From Planococcus halocryophilus (GTDB taxonomy: Bacteria; Bacillota; Bacilli; Bacillales_A; Planococcaceae), in the NCBI RefSeq assembly GCF_001687585.2, contig NZ_CP016537.2, forward strand, positions 530,001 through 594,000: 64,000 nucleotides of DNA, given 5' to 3'. The position numbers and the translations under genes are program-made. The notes below the pieces were generated by a model. The model was not told the DNA's origin. It saw nothing but the letters and a program-made list of their open reading frames with translations, and did no database searches. Positions 1 through 10,467 of this stretch are shown here, one piece after another. Position 1 is the first letter of the stretch; each line of letters starts with the position of its first letter.

Positions 1-173
1 TGTGTGGCCGGGATAAGTGCTGAAAGCATCTAAGCACGAAGCCCCCCTCAAGATGAGATTTCCCATTGCGCAAGCAAGTAAGATCCCTCAAAGACGATGA
101 GGTAGATAGGTTCGAGGTGGAAGCGTGGCGACATGTGCAGCTGACGAATACTAATCGATCGAGGACTTAACCA
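1..173 (+). rRNA. 23S ribosomal RNA, 3' end (partial)
   Basis: This is the last part of a 23S rRNA gene, cut by the window start. The terminal segment GACGAATACTAATCGATCG followed by AGGACTTAACCA is the typical Bacillales 23S 3' end. It is followed after a short spacer by 5S rRNA and tRNA-Asp, so the window opens at the tail of an rRNA operon read left to right. Confidence 0.95.
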
Positions 174-248
174 ACACAATGTACGCGAAGACTTGCACGT
201 TCCAATGTCGTTTATCCAGTTTTGAGTGAACAAGCACTCAACTAAATA

Positions 249-365
<117 letters not shown>

Positions 366-381
366 TGTTTTATTTTTTTTT

Positions 382-454
382 GGTCCCGTGGTGTAGCGGT
401 TAACATGCCTGCCTGTCACGCAGGAGATCGCCGGTTCGATCCCGGTCGGGACCG
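382..454 (+). tRNA. tRNA-Asp (anticodon GTC)
   Basis: A full cloverleaf can be drawn: acceptor GGTCCCG pairs with CGGGACC (447-453) with discriminator G454; the anticodon arm is CCTGCCTGTCACGCAGG with anticodon GTC; the T arm carries GGTTCGATCC. CCA is not encoded. It is the last gene of the rRNA operon and is followed by a hairpin terminator. Confidence 0.96.
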
Positions 455-466
455 TAATTTTGATGA

Positions 467-500
467 TGAACACAGCGATCATGCTGTGTTCATTTTTTTG
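467..500 (+). terminator. rRNA/tRNA operon terminator
   Basis: The stem TGAACACAGC (467-476) pairs with GCTGTGTTCA (483-492) around a 6-nt loop and is followed by seven T. Confidence 0.9.
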
Positions 501-599
501 TTGAAAAGACATTAACTCTTATGGGAAAAACGATATATTTTGATTTACGACAGCTATTTCGCTAAACTATGTAAAGACTCAATAGAGGTGACATGATCA

Positions 600-1052
600 A
601 TGACATATACAAAAAAGCTGAATTCGCCAGAAGAAACCGAAAGTTTTGCAATTGACCTTGCAGAACGATTAGAACCCGGAGATTTGCTAACGCTTGAAGG
701 AGATTTGGGTGCTGGAAAAACAACCTTCACGAAAGGCCTAGCTAAGGGTCTTGGGATTCAACGTATGGTAAACAGTCCAACTTTTACCATCTTAAAACAA
801 TACTCAGGACGTTTAGAGTTAAATCATTTTGATGTCTATCGTCTTGAGAATAGCGATGAAGATATCGGCTTTGACGAATTTTTCAATAGCGAAGCGGTGT
901 CAGTTGTAGAATGGGCAAGATTCATTGAAGAATATTTGCCAAAAGAACGCTTAGAAATCACCATCAACCGACAATCTGAACAGGGACGAAAGATGACCTT
1001 AAATCCAATTGGCAGACGGTATGAAAATCTTTGCAGGGAGCTAAACTTATGA
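600..1052 (+). CDS. tsaE: tRNA t6A synthesis ATPase TsaE
   Basis: TsaE is the ATPase partner of the TsaB-TsaD complex, which transfers threonylcarbamoyl to A37 of ANN-decoding tRNAs in the cytoplasm. The 150-residue protein has the P-loop GDLGAGKTT at residues 34-42, the family NSPTFT segment at 58-63, HFDVYRLE at 76-83 and VVEW at 102-105; the length is normal. The ATG has a GAGGTG ribosome site about 11 bases upstream. Its TGA stop overlaps the tsaB start (ATGA), so tsaE-tsaB-rimI-tsaD are translationally coupled. It corresponds to B. subtilis ydiB. Confidence 0.95.
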   Translation: MTYTKKLNSPEETESFAIDLAERLEPGDLLTLEGDLGAGKTTFTKGLAKGLGIQRMVNSPTFTILKQYSGRLELNHFDVYRLENSDEDIGFDEFFNSEAVSVVEWARFIEEYLPKERLEITINRQSEQGRKMTLNPIGRRYENLCRELNL

Positions 1053-1744
1053 TCTATCTTGGAATTGATACCTCAAATTCTCCTTTGTCTCTCGCATTAA
1101 TCGAAGACGGAAGAGTTTTAATAGAAGAAACATCTAATTTAAAAATCAACCATTCGTTAACAGCTATGCCTGCAATTGAAGAAATGATGAAAAAGGCAAA
1201 AATTACACCTGCTGAATTGACGCATATTGCAGTAGCTGAAGGTCCGGGTTCTTACACGGGTGTACGTATTGGCCTAACCATTGCAAAAACATTGGCTTGG
1301 TCATTAAAAATCCCTCTACACCTTGTTTCTAGTTTAAAGGTGCTTGCAGCAAATGAGCAGGGGTTTGAAGGACTAGTTTGTCCCATAATGGATGCTCGCC
1401 GTGGAACAGCTTTTATTGGCTTGTATGAAGGTGTGGGGTTAGTGCCTGTTTTTGCTGATCAGCATAGCGACGTAAAAGAATTCTTGCTCAAAATTAAAGA
1501 TCTCCATCGACCTGTGCTGTTTACCGGAGTAGACGCTAAATTGCACGAAGAACTTATTACAGAAGTGTTTGGTGAACAGGCACAATGGAGTGGAATTTCA
1601 AACAGGTTGCCACGCGCATCAAATCTGATTATGTTGGCTCAAAAATCTGAGGAAAGCGCAGTTCACCACGCGGTTCCTGAGTATCGCCGCATCACAGAAG
1701 CAGAAGCAAACTACAATAAAGCTCAAGAAGGCAAAAATGTATGA
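1049..1744 (+). CDS. tsaB: tRNA t6A synthesis protein TsaB
   Basis: TsaB is the catalytically inactive ASKHA-fold scaffold that pairs with TsaD in t6A37 tRNA modification. I chose ATG 1049, not the upstream TTG 1031, because GGGAG (1036-1040) fits it and it overlaps the tsaE stop as ATGA. The 231-residue protein starts with the actin-like strand MIYLGIDTSN and has GPGSYTGVRIG at residues 65-75, the hallmark segment shared with TsaD. The stop overlaps rimI in the same ATGA manner. It corresponds to B. subtilis ydiC. Confidence 0.94.
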   Translation: MIYLGIDTSNSPLSLALIEDGRVLIEETSNLKINHSLTAMPAIEEMMKKAKITPAELTHIAVAEGPGSYTGVRIGLTIAKTLAWSLKIPLHLVSSLKVLAANEQGFEGLVCPIMDARRGTAFIGLYEGVGLVPVFADQHSDVKEFLLKIKDLHRPVLFTGVDAKLHEELITEVFGEQAQWSGISNRLPRASNLIMLAQKSEESAVHHAVPEYRRITEAEANYNKAQEGKNV

Positions 1745-2196
1745 GTGAAATTGTAAATTATAGAAAAATGACTGTCGAAGATATAGATGTGGTTTATGAA
1801 ATTGAAAAATTGTCTTTTACACTGCCTTGGACTAAAGATGCTTTTTATAATGAAATGAATATTAATGAGCATGCGTACTATGTAATTGCTGAAACGGATG
1901 AAGGTATTGTTGGGTATTGTGGAATGTGGCTCGTAATGGATGAAGCACATGTTACCAATATCGCTATTCACCCTGACCATCGTGGCAAAAAACTAGGCGG
2001 CGGTTTGATGGAAGCGGCAATTGAGACAGCGAAAGCGCAAGGTGCCGTGTTAATGACATTAGAAGCACGAGTCAGCAATACAGTAGCTCAAAATCTTTAC
2101 CGGAAATTAGGATTTAAAAATGGTGGCATTCGTAAGCGGTATTATACGGATAATTACGAAGATGCCATAGTTATGTGGGTGAAATTCGATGAATAA
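1741..2196 (+). CDS. rimI: Ribosomal protein N-alanine acetyltransferase RimI
   Basis: This is a GNAT-fold N-terminal acetyltransferase, by family acting on ribosomal protein bS18. The 151 residues contain the acetyl-CoA binding loop [10 protein letters not shown] at 81-90 and the C-terminal catalytic-region tyrosine in QNLYRKLGF (Y120). Its place between tsaB and tsaD is the standard Bacillales order (ydiD). The start overlaps the tsaB stop, and the stop lies inside the tsaD start region (8-base overlap). Confidence 0.93.
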   Translation: MSEIVNYRKMTVEDIDVVYEIEKLSFTLPWTKDAFYNEMNINEHAYYVIAETDEGIVGYCGMWLVMDEAHVTNIAIHPDHRGKKLGGGLMEAAIETAKAQGAVLMTLEARVSNTVAQNLYRKLGFKNGGIRKRYYTDNYEDAIVMWVKFDE

Positions 2197-3208
2197 AGAC
2201 ATTTATATATTGGGAATTGAAACAAGTTGTGACGAAACAGCGGCTTCTGTTGTTAAAAATGGAACTGAAATTATCTCAAATGTTGTAGCTTCTCAAATAG
2301 AGAGCCATAAACGTTTTGGCGGCGTTGTACCTGAGATCGCTTCAAGACATCACGTTGAACAAATCACTTTGGTCATTGAAGAGGCTTTACGCTTGGCACA
2401 ACTAGAACCGCATCAATTAGCTGCAGTTGCAGTAACAGAAGGACCCGGATTAGTGGGTGCTTTATTGATCGGTGTCAACGCTGCTAAAGCTTTTGCTTTT
2501 GCTCACCAACTACCTTTAGTAGGGGTACACCATATTGCAGGTCATATATATGCCAACCGTTTAGAACAGGAAATGGAATTTCCTCTTCTTGCTTTAGTTA
2601 TTTCGGGTGGTCATACGGAGCTAATTTATATGAAAGAACATGGTGACTTTACCGTTATTGGAGAAACACGCGACGATGCAGCTGGAGAAGCTTATGATAA
2701 AGTGGCACGAACATTAAATCTTCCTTATCCTGGTGGACCTCATATTGATCGTTTGGCGCATGCTAGCGAAGAAGCCATAACGTTTCCAAGGATTTGGCTC
2801 GAAGAAGGATCTTATGATTTTAGTTTTAGTGGATTAAAATCGTCGGTCTTAAATTATATGCATAATGCAGCGCAGCGCGGAGAGACTGTAGCACCTGAAC
2901 ATGTTGCGGCTGGTTTCCAAAATAGTGTAGTAGAAGTGGTAACGGGTAAAACAGTTCGTGCAGCCAAAGAATATAACGTTCGTCAAGTGATTGCAGCAGG
3001 TGGCGTTGCAGCGAATAAAGGATTGAGAAAATCATTGGAATCTGTATTCCAAGAAAAAGAAATTCCTTTCTATATTCCTTCATTGCCATTATGTACGGAT
3101 AACGCAGCTATGATTGCAGCAGCAGGAACTGTTATGTACGAAAAAGGACTTTTTGGTACAATGGCGATGAATGGGCGACCAGGTATGCCATTAACATCAT
3201 GGATTTAA
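2189..3208 (+). CDS. tsaD: tRNA N6-adenosine threonylcarbamoyltransferase TsaD
   Basis: TsaD is the catalytic subunit of t6A37 formation, using threonylcarbamoyl-AMP. The 339-residue protein has the ASKHA phosphate segment [10 protein letters not shown] near residue 10, the metal-binding HHIAGH (H115 and H119) and SGGHTEL at 139-145; length and ends are typical for Gcp/YdiE. It is the last gene of the tsaEB-rimI-tsaD operon and is followed by a strong hairpin terminator at 3211-3270. Confidence 0.96.
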   Translation: MNKDIYILGIETSCDETAASVVKNGTEIISNVVASQIESHKRFGGVVPEIASRHHVEQITLVIEEALRLAQLEPHQLAAVAVTEGPGLVGALLIGVNAAKAFAFAHQLPLVGVHHIAGHIYANRLEQEMEFPLLALVISGGHTELIYMKEHGDFTVIGETRDDAAGEAYDKVARTLNLPYPGGPHIDRLAHASEEAITFPRIWLEEGSYDFSFSGLKSSVLNYMHNAAQRGETVAPEHVAAGFQNSVVEVVTGKTVRAAKEYNVRQVIAAGGVAANKGLRKSLESVFQEKEIPFYIPSLPLCTDNAAMIAAAGTVMYEKGLFGTMAMNGRPGMPLTSWI

Positions 3209-3210
3209 TA

Positions 3211-3270
3211 AAAGCAAGTAATTTCATCATTTCAGAGAACTGGAATGTGTGAAATTACTTGCTTTTTTTT
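3211..3270 (+). terminator. Terminator of the tsa operon
   Basis: A 16-bp perfect stem (AAAGCAAGTAATTTCA, 3211-3226, with its complement at 3250-3265) is followed by a run of T. Confidence 0.92.
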
Positions 3271-3334
3271 ACCATAAAATTCAGACTTTTATACGTATGA
3301 TGATAATTGTTCTGTCAATAGAGAACATTTGTAC

Positions 3335-3515
3335 TTATGCACAATTTGTTAATAAACTGTTTGTAACTAGAGGATAAAGGGTGGATATTCTACATATTGT
3401 GTACATCAAAGTGGAAAACTCTGTGGATAACATTTAAGTTACCTGTGAATAATGTGCAAAAGTCTGTTGACAGTTGATAAGACAATATCGATAATGTGGA
3501 AAAATCTGTGGAAAT
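3335..3515. promoter_or_regulatory. Probable DnaA-box cluster in the tsaD/ABC-F gap
   Basis: This AT-rich gap has no gene. It holds one perfect DnaA box in reverse orientation (TGTGGATAA, 3422-3430) and three single-mismatch boxes: TTATGCACA (3335-3343), TGTGAATAA (3444-3452) and TGTGGAAAA (3495-3503). Two-mismatch boxes occur at 3380, 3453, 3472 and 3507. From memory, B. subtilis has a stable DnaA-binding cluster in the corresponding gcp-ydiF gap. A role in limiting DnaA at oriC is inference. Confidence 0.72.
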
Positions 3516-3555
3516 AAATATTTCACAAATAGCTATTGACCTATATATAGTAATA

Positions 3556-3586
3556 AAAAAACCGGCTATGCTATAGCCGGTTTTAA
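3556..3586. terminator. Bidirectional terminator after the ABC-F gene
   Basis: The stem AACCGGCTAT/ATAGCCGGTT has an A-run on its left and a T-run on its right, so it can end transcription of the minus-strand ABC-F gene and act on the plus strand too. Confidence 0.85.
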
Positions 3587-5521
3587 TTAAATATTTTCAA
3601 TTTTTTCCTGAATTTCAAGCCATTGCGTCATAACTTCTTCATGAGCCGATTTAAGTTTTTCTAACTCATTTTGAAGTGGCAGCACCCGTTCATGATCTTG
3701 GAAGATTTCAGGTTTGCATAGTTGTTCTTCGATATCAGTAATTTGTAAATCTAATTTTTCCATCGTTTGTTCAATCTCTTCAGATTGTCGAACCAATTGG
3801 CGTTCGAGTTTTTTCGCTTCTTTGTCTATCTGCGAAGTGGAGGCAGCAACTGGCGCTTTTACTTCAGTGACCGAACCGGCTTCATCAAGTGCTTTTAGTT
3901 CAGCAATTTCGAGTTTTTTCTCAACGTAATAATCGTAGTCACCCAAGTATTCGGTCGTGCCATCTTGCGTAAGTTCGCTGACCTTTGTGGCAATGCGGTT
4001 CATAAAGTAACGGTCATGCGAAACGAAAAGCAATGTGCCCGGATAATCCAATAATGAATTTTCCAATACTTCTTTACTGTCGAGGTCTAAGTGATTGGTC
4101 GGCTCATCGAGTAACAGCACATTGGCTTTTTGCATCATTAACTTCGCAAGTGCCACACGCGCTTTTTCGCCACCCGATAAAGTAGAGACAGGTTTTAGCA
4201 CATCATCACCGGTAAATAGAAAGCGTCCTAATATGCCACGTATGTCTTTTTCGTTGATCAGAGGGTAGTCATCCCATATCTCGTTTAATACCAGCTTATT
4301 GCCTTTTAAATTAGCTTGTTCTTGGTCGTAATAGCCAAATTGAATCCCGGTGCCATAATGGATATTTCCTTCGAGTGGTTTCAGCTCGTTCATGATGGTT
4401 TTTAGCAAAGTGGATTTTCCGACACCGTTCGGTCCAACGAGCGCTAAACTTTCTTGCCGATATAGTTTTAATGAAATGTCTTTTGATACAGGTTCGGTGC
4501 CATATCCAATAGCTAACGATTGAACATTTAACACGTCGTTACCGCTTTGTTTGCCAATCGTGAATCCGAAGCTTGCTGACTTTTCATTGCCATCGGGGGC
4601 TTCCATCCAATCGGTTTTCTGCAAGACTTTCCGGCGGCTTTGTGCCATTTTCGTTGTGGAAGCTCGGGCTAAGTTGCGCTGGACATAATCTTCAAGCTTG
4701 GCTTTTTCCCCTTGTTGTTTTTCAAACTGCTTTTGGTCAAGTTCGTATTGTTTCGCTTTTTCATCCAAGTATCGGCTGTAGTTCCCAGTATATTTTTTAA
4801 TGCGGTGACGAGATACTTCATAGACAAGCGTTACCACTTGGTCGAGGAAATAACGGTCATGGGAAACAATGAGCAAAGCACCCGGATAATTCTTTAAGTA
4901 GTTTTCCAGCCAGCTTAGGGTTTCGATGTCCAAATGGTTGGTCGGCTCATCGAGAATTAAAAGCTCAGGTTTGCTAAGCAAATGTTTAGCCAACATAAGG
5001 CGCGTTTTTTGCCCACCCGATAAAGACGTCACTTTTTTGTCGTAATCGTCCGGGTAAAATTTCATGCCGTGAAGAATCGCGCGTGTATCCGATTCGTATT
5101 GATAACCGCCTGCATCTTTAAAGTCATGTTGCAAAAGATCGTATTCTTTCATCACTTTGTCGTTTTCTTCAGGGTTGTTATAGATGTCGGGACTGGCCAT
5201 TTGAGCTTCTAGATGACGAAGTTTCGCTTCTTGTTCACGGAAATGATGGAAAATTTTCATCATTTCATCCCAAACAGTCGCGTCTGACTCTAAATTGGAT
5301 TGTTGTTCTAAATAGCCAATTGTCAAATCTTTCGGCATGCTAATATCGCCGCTATCGTATGACATCTCTCCAGCTATGATTTTCAATAAGGTCGATTTTC
5401 CTGCGCCGTTGCGGCCTACTAATGCCACGCGGTCACGGTGTTGTACTTCTAATTTGACGCCTGAGAGAATCTCTTCCGCGCCAAATGATTTATGGACTTG
5501 GTTTACTTGTAAAACAATCAT
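3587..5521 (-). CDS. ydiF: ABC-F family ATPase (YdiF-like)
   Basis: ABC-F proteins are soluble tandem ATPases without membrane domains that bind the ribosome and modulate translation. I chose the ATG at 5521 because GAGGTGAC lies 4-11 bases upstream; it gives 644 residues, close to B. subtilis YdiF. Two ABC modules are visible: Walker A GRNGAGKST at residues 36-44, LSGGQKTR and LLILDEPTNHLD; then GPNGVGKST, LSGGEKAR and LLLDEPTNHLD. An inter-domain linker rich in charged residues and a C-terminal coiled coil (about the last 80 residues) are typical. It is transcribed divergently from rex. The subfamily-specific role is unknown; resistance function is not implied. Confidence 0.9.
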   Translation of the reverse strand: MIVLQVNQVHKSFGAEEILSGVKLEVQHRDRVALVGRNGAGKSTLLKIIAGEMSYDSGDISMPKDLTIGYLEQQSNLESDATVWDEMMKIFHHFREQEAKLRHLEAQMASPDIYNNPEENDKVMKEYDLLQHDFKDAGGYQYESDTRAILHGMKFYPDDYDKKVTSLSGGQKTRLMLAKHLLSKPELLILDEPTNHLDIETLSWLENYLKNYPGALLIVSHDRYFLDQVVTLVYEVSRHRIKKYTGNYSRYLDEKAKQYELDQKQFEKQQGEKAKLEDYVQRNLARASTTKMAQSRRKVLQKTDWMEAPDGNEKSASFGFTIGKQSGNDVLNVQSLAIGYGTEPVSKDISLKLYRQESLALVGPNGVGKSTLLKTIMNELKPLEGNIHYGTGIQFGYYDQEQANLKGNKLVLNEIWDDYPLINEKDIRGILGRFLFTGDDVLKPVSTLSGGEKARVALAKLMMQKANVLLLDEPTNHLDLDSKEVLENSLLDYPGTLLFVSHDRYFMNRIATKVSELTQDGTTEYLGDYDYYVEKKLEIAELKALDEAGSVTEVKAPVAASTSQIDKEAKKLERQLVRQSEEIEQTMEKLDLQITDIEEQLCKPEIFQDHERVLPLQNELEKLKSAHEEVMTQWLEIQEKIENI

Positions 5522-5563
5522 GTAGGTCACCTCTATTCTCTTTAAGTGTAGCTGATAGGACGG

Positions 5564-5581
5564 TTGTTCGCAATTGCACAA
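5564..5581. promoter_or_regulatory. Possible degenerate Rex operator
   Basis: An 18-bp imperfect palindrome, TTGTTCGCAATTGCACAA, lies in the ABC-F/rex divergent gap. Against the Rex consensus TTGTGAA-N4-TTCACAA the right arm matches 6 of 7 and the left arm 4 of 7. Rex autoregulation is known in some Bacillota; this site is only suggestive. Confidence 0.3.
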
Positions 5582-5653
5582 GCCTTTACATATCAAGGCT
5601 CCTACTGTAAGATGAAAGCGATTTGACAACACCTCAGGAGGATGCGAAAGCGT

Positions 5654-6286
5654 ATGTTACAAGAGACTTCTAAAATTCCGCAAGCCACAACAAAAAGGCT
5701 GCCGCTATATTATCGCTTTCTTCAAAACTTCGCGAACGCCGGACAAAAACGGATTTCCTCGCAGGAGTTAAGTGAAGCGATGAAAATTGACTCTGCCACG
5801 ATTCGCCGTGATTTTTCTCATTTAGGCGCTCTTGGCAAAAAAGGCTATGGCTATGACGTTCAAGAATTACTGCTGTTTTTCCGCAAAACATTAGACCAAG
5901 ACGAAGCGACCAATGTCGCATTGATCGGCGTTGGTGGACTAGGTAGTGCATTCTTAAAGTATAATTTTCACCGCAACCACAATACAAAAATTATCGTCGC
6001 ATTTGATTCTAATAGTCCGTTAGAAGGCGAGAGAATCAGCGAGATTGATACGTATCACCCCGATATGATTGAGGAAAAGATTAAAGAATATGGTGTGGAA
6101 CTGGTTATTTTAACGGTGCCTTCCCGGTCAGCTCAAGAAGTGACAGACCGTTTAGCGAAAACCGATATTAAAGGAATCTTAAATTTCACACCGGTTCGAA
6201 TTTCGGTGCCTGATCATATTCGCGTCCAGACCATCGATTTGTCAGTAGAGCTGCAAACTTTGATCTACCAAATCAAGCAGCAATGA
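5654..6286 (+). CDS. rex: Redox-sensing transcriptional repressor Rex
   Basis: Rex senses the NADH/NAD+ ratio and represses fermentative and respiratory genes. I chose ATG 5654 over ATG 5642 because the latter abuts AGGAGG with no spacing and because residues SKIPQ then fall at positions 6-10 as in B. subtilis Rex; the spacing from AGGAGG to 5654 is a little long (12). The 210 residues comprise a winged-helix DNA-binding domain (1-80, with SATIRRDFS at 47-55) and a Rossmann NADH domain with GVGGLGSA at 92-99, where most Rex proteins have GVGNLG. Unlike B. subtilis, no moaC gene separates it from the ABC-F gene. Confidence 0.95.
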   Translation: MLQETSKIPQATTKRLPLYYRFLQNFANAGQKRISSQELSEAMKIDSATIRRDFSHLGALGKKGYGYDVQELLLFFRKTLDQDEATNVALIGVGGLGSAFLKYNFHRNHNTKIIVAFDSNSPLEGERISEIDTYHPDMIEEKIKEYGVELVILTVPSRSAQEVTDRLAKTDIKGILNFTPVRISVPDHIRVQTIDLSVELQTLIYQIKQQ

Positions 6287-6376
6287 CTTAAAACCTTCAC
6301 ATTTCAACAGCCTTTCGAAATAGCCAAACCCGCTCGAATGATGTAAAATAGAGCCATAATACAGGAGGTGCAACGT

Positions 6377-6571
6377 ATGCCAGGTCCAATGAGTATCATC
6401 GTTATCGGTGTTGTTGCTTTACTTGTTTTCGGTCCAAAAAAATTACCGGAACTTGGAAAAGCATTCGGTTCGTCTTTACGTGAGTTCAAGAACGCTACAA
6501 AAGGACTTGTAGACGATGACGACGATAAAGTAGATTTGAAAAAGAAAGAAGAGCAAAAGGAAATACGATAG
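6377..6571 (+). CDS. tatA: Twin-arginine translocase subunit TatA
   Basis: TatA oligomers form the protein-conducting part of the Tat pathway for folded proteins. The start is ATG 6377 with AGGAGG at 6363-6368; the upstream GTG overlaps that site. The 64-residue protein has one N-terminal membrane segment (about residues 6-21), the hinge FGPKKLPELGKA, an amphipathic helix REFKNATKGL and an acidic then basic tail. It resembles TatAy of B. subtilis. tatC follows 12 bases downstream, making a minimal two-gene TatA-TatC system with no tatB. Confidence 0.95.
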   Translation: MPGPMSIIVIGVVALLVFGPKKLPELGKAFGSSLREFKNATKGLVDDDDDKVDLKKKEEQKEIR

Positions 6572-6583
6572 GATGTTTGTCTA

Positions 6584-7354
6584 ATGCCAGAAAATGAGAT
6601 GACATTAATTGAACATATAGGAGAACTCAGAAAACGGCTGACCATCTTAGTCGTTTTCTTTGTATTAGCGATTATTGTGAGCTTTTTCCTCGCACAACCG
6701 CTAATTCAGTACTTGCAGTATACCGAAGAAGCAAAAAATCTTACGTTGAATGCGTTCAAAATTACAGATCCATTAAAGATCTTTATGCAAGTGACAATGA
6801 TTTTAGCGTTAATCATGACTTCACCACTAATCATGTACCAATTCTGGGCGTTTATTAGCCCAGGACTTCTAGATAAAGAGCGGAGAGCTACACTCAGTTA
6901 CATTCCGTTTTCTGTACTATTGTTTTTAGGTGGAATTGCTTTTGCCTATTTGATTTTGTTTCCGTACGTTATCGGATTTATGTTGAACATATCCGATAAT
7001 ATGAATATCCAGGAAACAATCGGCATTAATGAATATTTCCAATTCTTGTTCCAAATTACGTTGCCGTTCGGCGTGATTTTTCAGCTGCCGGTAGTGATGT
7101 TGTTTTTAACAAGACTTGGAATTATTACACCAATGTTGATGACCAAGTATCGTAAGTTTTCGTATCTTGGATTGGTGATTATTGCGGCGTTTATTACACC
7201 GCCCGACATCGTTTCGCATATGATCGTCACGTTACCGCTTATTATTTTGTACGAATTTAGTGTCATGATTGCTAAAGTCGGATACCGCAAATTCTTAAAA
7301 GCAGAGCAGCAACAAGCGATTGAAGACCAACAAGAAAGCCTTCCACCGAATTAA
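6584..7354 (+). CDS. tatC: Twin-arginine translocase subunit TatC
   Basis: TatC is the membrane receptor for twin-arginine signal peptides. The 256 residues show six hydrophobic segments, the N-terminal cytoplasmic motif EHIGELRKR (residues 10-18), the first-loop region SPLIMYQFWAFISPGL and a PPDIVSH segment, all TatC hallmarks. The ribosome site is weak, so translation may depend on coupling to tatA. The stop codon lies inside the hairpin terminator shared with the convergent CPBP gene. Confidence 0.95.
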   Translation: MPENEMTLIEHIGELRKRLTILVVFFVLAIIVSFFLAQPLIQYLQYTEEAKNLTLNAFKITDPLKIFMQVTMILALIMTSPLIMYQFWAFISPGLLDKERRATLSYIPFSVLLFLGGIAFAYLILFPYVIGFMLNISDNMNIQETIGINEYFQFLFQITLPFGVIFQLPVVMLFLTRLGIITPMLMTKYRKFSYLGLVIIAAFITPPDIVSHMIVTLPLIILYEFSVMIAKVGYRKFLKAEQQQAIEDQQESLPPN

Positions 7355-7372
7355 TTCGGGGAAGGCTTTTTT
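7335..7372. terminator. Terminator between tatC and the CPBP gene
   Basis: Stem AAAGCCTTCC pairs with GGAAGGCTTT around a loop that itself folds (CCGAATTAATTCGG), followed by T. It overlaps the tatC stop codon. Confidence 0.85.
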
Positions 7373-8183
7373 ACTGTAAATTTTCCAGTTGTTTTTGGAA
7401 TTCCATGATTTTGTCCATGTTCAGTTGAATGACCATGACGTAACTGTTCAAAAGAATATGGGCGATGATTGGCGTAATGATGCTTTTTGTTTTTTGGTAT
7501 AAAAACGCCAAGATCAATCCTGTTGTGAAATACAGCAACAGGTGCGTAAAGTCGAAATGAATCAATGCGAACGTCAAGGCACTCACCGCAGTGGCGAAAA
7601 AGAAATTGGTTGTCTGATTTAATGAACCAAACAACACGCGACGGAAAACCAGTTCTTCAAGAACTGGACCAAACAAGACGATTGATACAATCGCGAGTGG
7701 AACCACTTCAGCAATGCTCACTAATGAAGCGGTGTTTTCAGAACCAGGATCTATGCCAAGAAAATTCATTTCGATTAAAGCGGCAACTGATTGGCCGATA
7801 AGTAACAACAAGAAGCCGAGAAAGCCCCATACAATCGACATAAGGAGAGACGATTTTTTGCCTTTCCAAATATCGAAAAAGCGTTTGTCTCGCGACACGA
7901 GGATGAGCGTTAAGATAAAGCCAATTCCCATGGTCAAAAAGATTAACCAGCCAGATGTTGCAACGCCAGCAGCTTGACGGTCCATGCCTTGCCCTTGAAA
8001 GTAACTCATGGTAGGGCTAATAAACAGGATCGGCGAAAGCTGTGCGACGATGAAAATTAATAACACATAAAGCGGGGTTTTTTTGCCTTTGGATTTGGGA
8101 CGATAGGTGTTACTTTTTTTCGTTTTGGTTGATCGTTCATTTTTTAAGAAGTTGTCTATAAATTTTTTTTGTTTATCGGGCAT
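7371..8183 (-). CDS. CPBP family intramembrane metalloprotease (YdiL-like)
   Basis: CPBP (CAAX protease and bacteriocin-processing) proteins are multi-pass membrane glutamic/metalloproteases. The 270 residues begin with a basic cytoplasmic tail (1-36), followed by about seven membrane segments. Motif 1 is EELVFRR with E176, E177 and R181; motif 2 is the histidine in ALIHFD (H209); motif 3 is AHILLN (H242, N246), so the catalytic set is complete. AAAGGAA precedes the ATG. B. subtilis ydiL occupies the same place next to groES. The substrate is unknown. Confidence 0.88.
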   Translation of the reverse strand: MPDKQKKFIDNFLKNERSTKTKKSNTYRPKSKGKKTPLYVLLIFIVAQLSPILFISPTMSYFQGQGMDRQAAGVATSGWLIFLTMGIGFILTLILVSRDKRFFDIWKGKKSSLLMSIVWGFLGFLLLLIGQSVAALIEMNFLGIDPGSENTASLVSIAEVVPLAIVSIVLFGPVLEELVFRRVLFGSLNQTTNFFFATAVSALTFALIHFDFTHLLLYFTTGLILAFLYQKTKSIITPIIAHILLNSYVMVIQLNMDKIMEFQKQLENLQ

Positions 8184-8272
8184 GATGTAATTCCTTTCAC
8201 TTTTAAGCTCTCTCTTATTGTAGAGCTTTCAGAAGATAACCGCAAAGAAATCAAAATCATAATAGTTCCTAC

Positions 8273-8301
8273 TTGCAAAAGACTGAAGATTTTATTAAAC
8301 T
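8273..8301 (+). promoter_or_regulatory. Likely SigA promoter of groESL
   Basis: A -35 TTGCAA (8273-8278) and -10 TAAACT (8296-8301) are 17 bases apart, ending 10 bases before the CIRCE element. Confidence 0.6.
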
Positions 8302-8311
8302 TGGGTATGGG

Positions 8312-8338
8312 TTAGCACTCAAAGGTTGAGAGTGCTAA
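8312..8338 (+). promoter_or_regulatory. CIRCE operator (HrcA binding site)
   Basis: This is a perfect CIRCE inverted repeat, TTAGCACTC, nine bases, GAGTGCTAA, located between the groESL promoter and the ribosome site. It indicates repression of groESL by HrcA in the absence of heat stress. Confidence 0.98.
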
Positions 8339-8375
8339 TCGAGAACATTTAGATAATTTGAGGAGGGTGTTTCAT

Positions 8376-10323
<1,948 letters not shown>

Positions 10324-10400
10324 GTAGCATCTTGACCTTAACTTATGAGGGTTAACGTGTTAAAAACATCTTATTGCTTATAATCGTGACATCAAACTAA

Positions 10401-10450
10401 AAAAAGGAGCCTCACACTAATTCAACGAATTAGTGTGAGGCTCTTTTTTA
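10401..10450. terminator. groESL terminator
   Basis: A 16-bp perfect stem (GAGCCTCACACTAATT, 10407-10422, with its complement at 10428-10443) is flanked by A5 on the left and T6 on the right, so it can also end the convergent monooxygenase gene. Confidence 0.93.
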
Positions 10451-10467
10451 TTGTGTAAACATAGAAA

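Noticed and set aside
3507..3527. Rex-like palindrome TGTGGAAAT...ATTTCACA
   Set aside because: The spacing between arms does not fit the Rex box and the site lies between two convergent gene ends; it is better explained as part of the DnaA-box cluster and AT-rich DNA.
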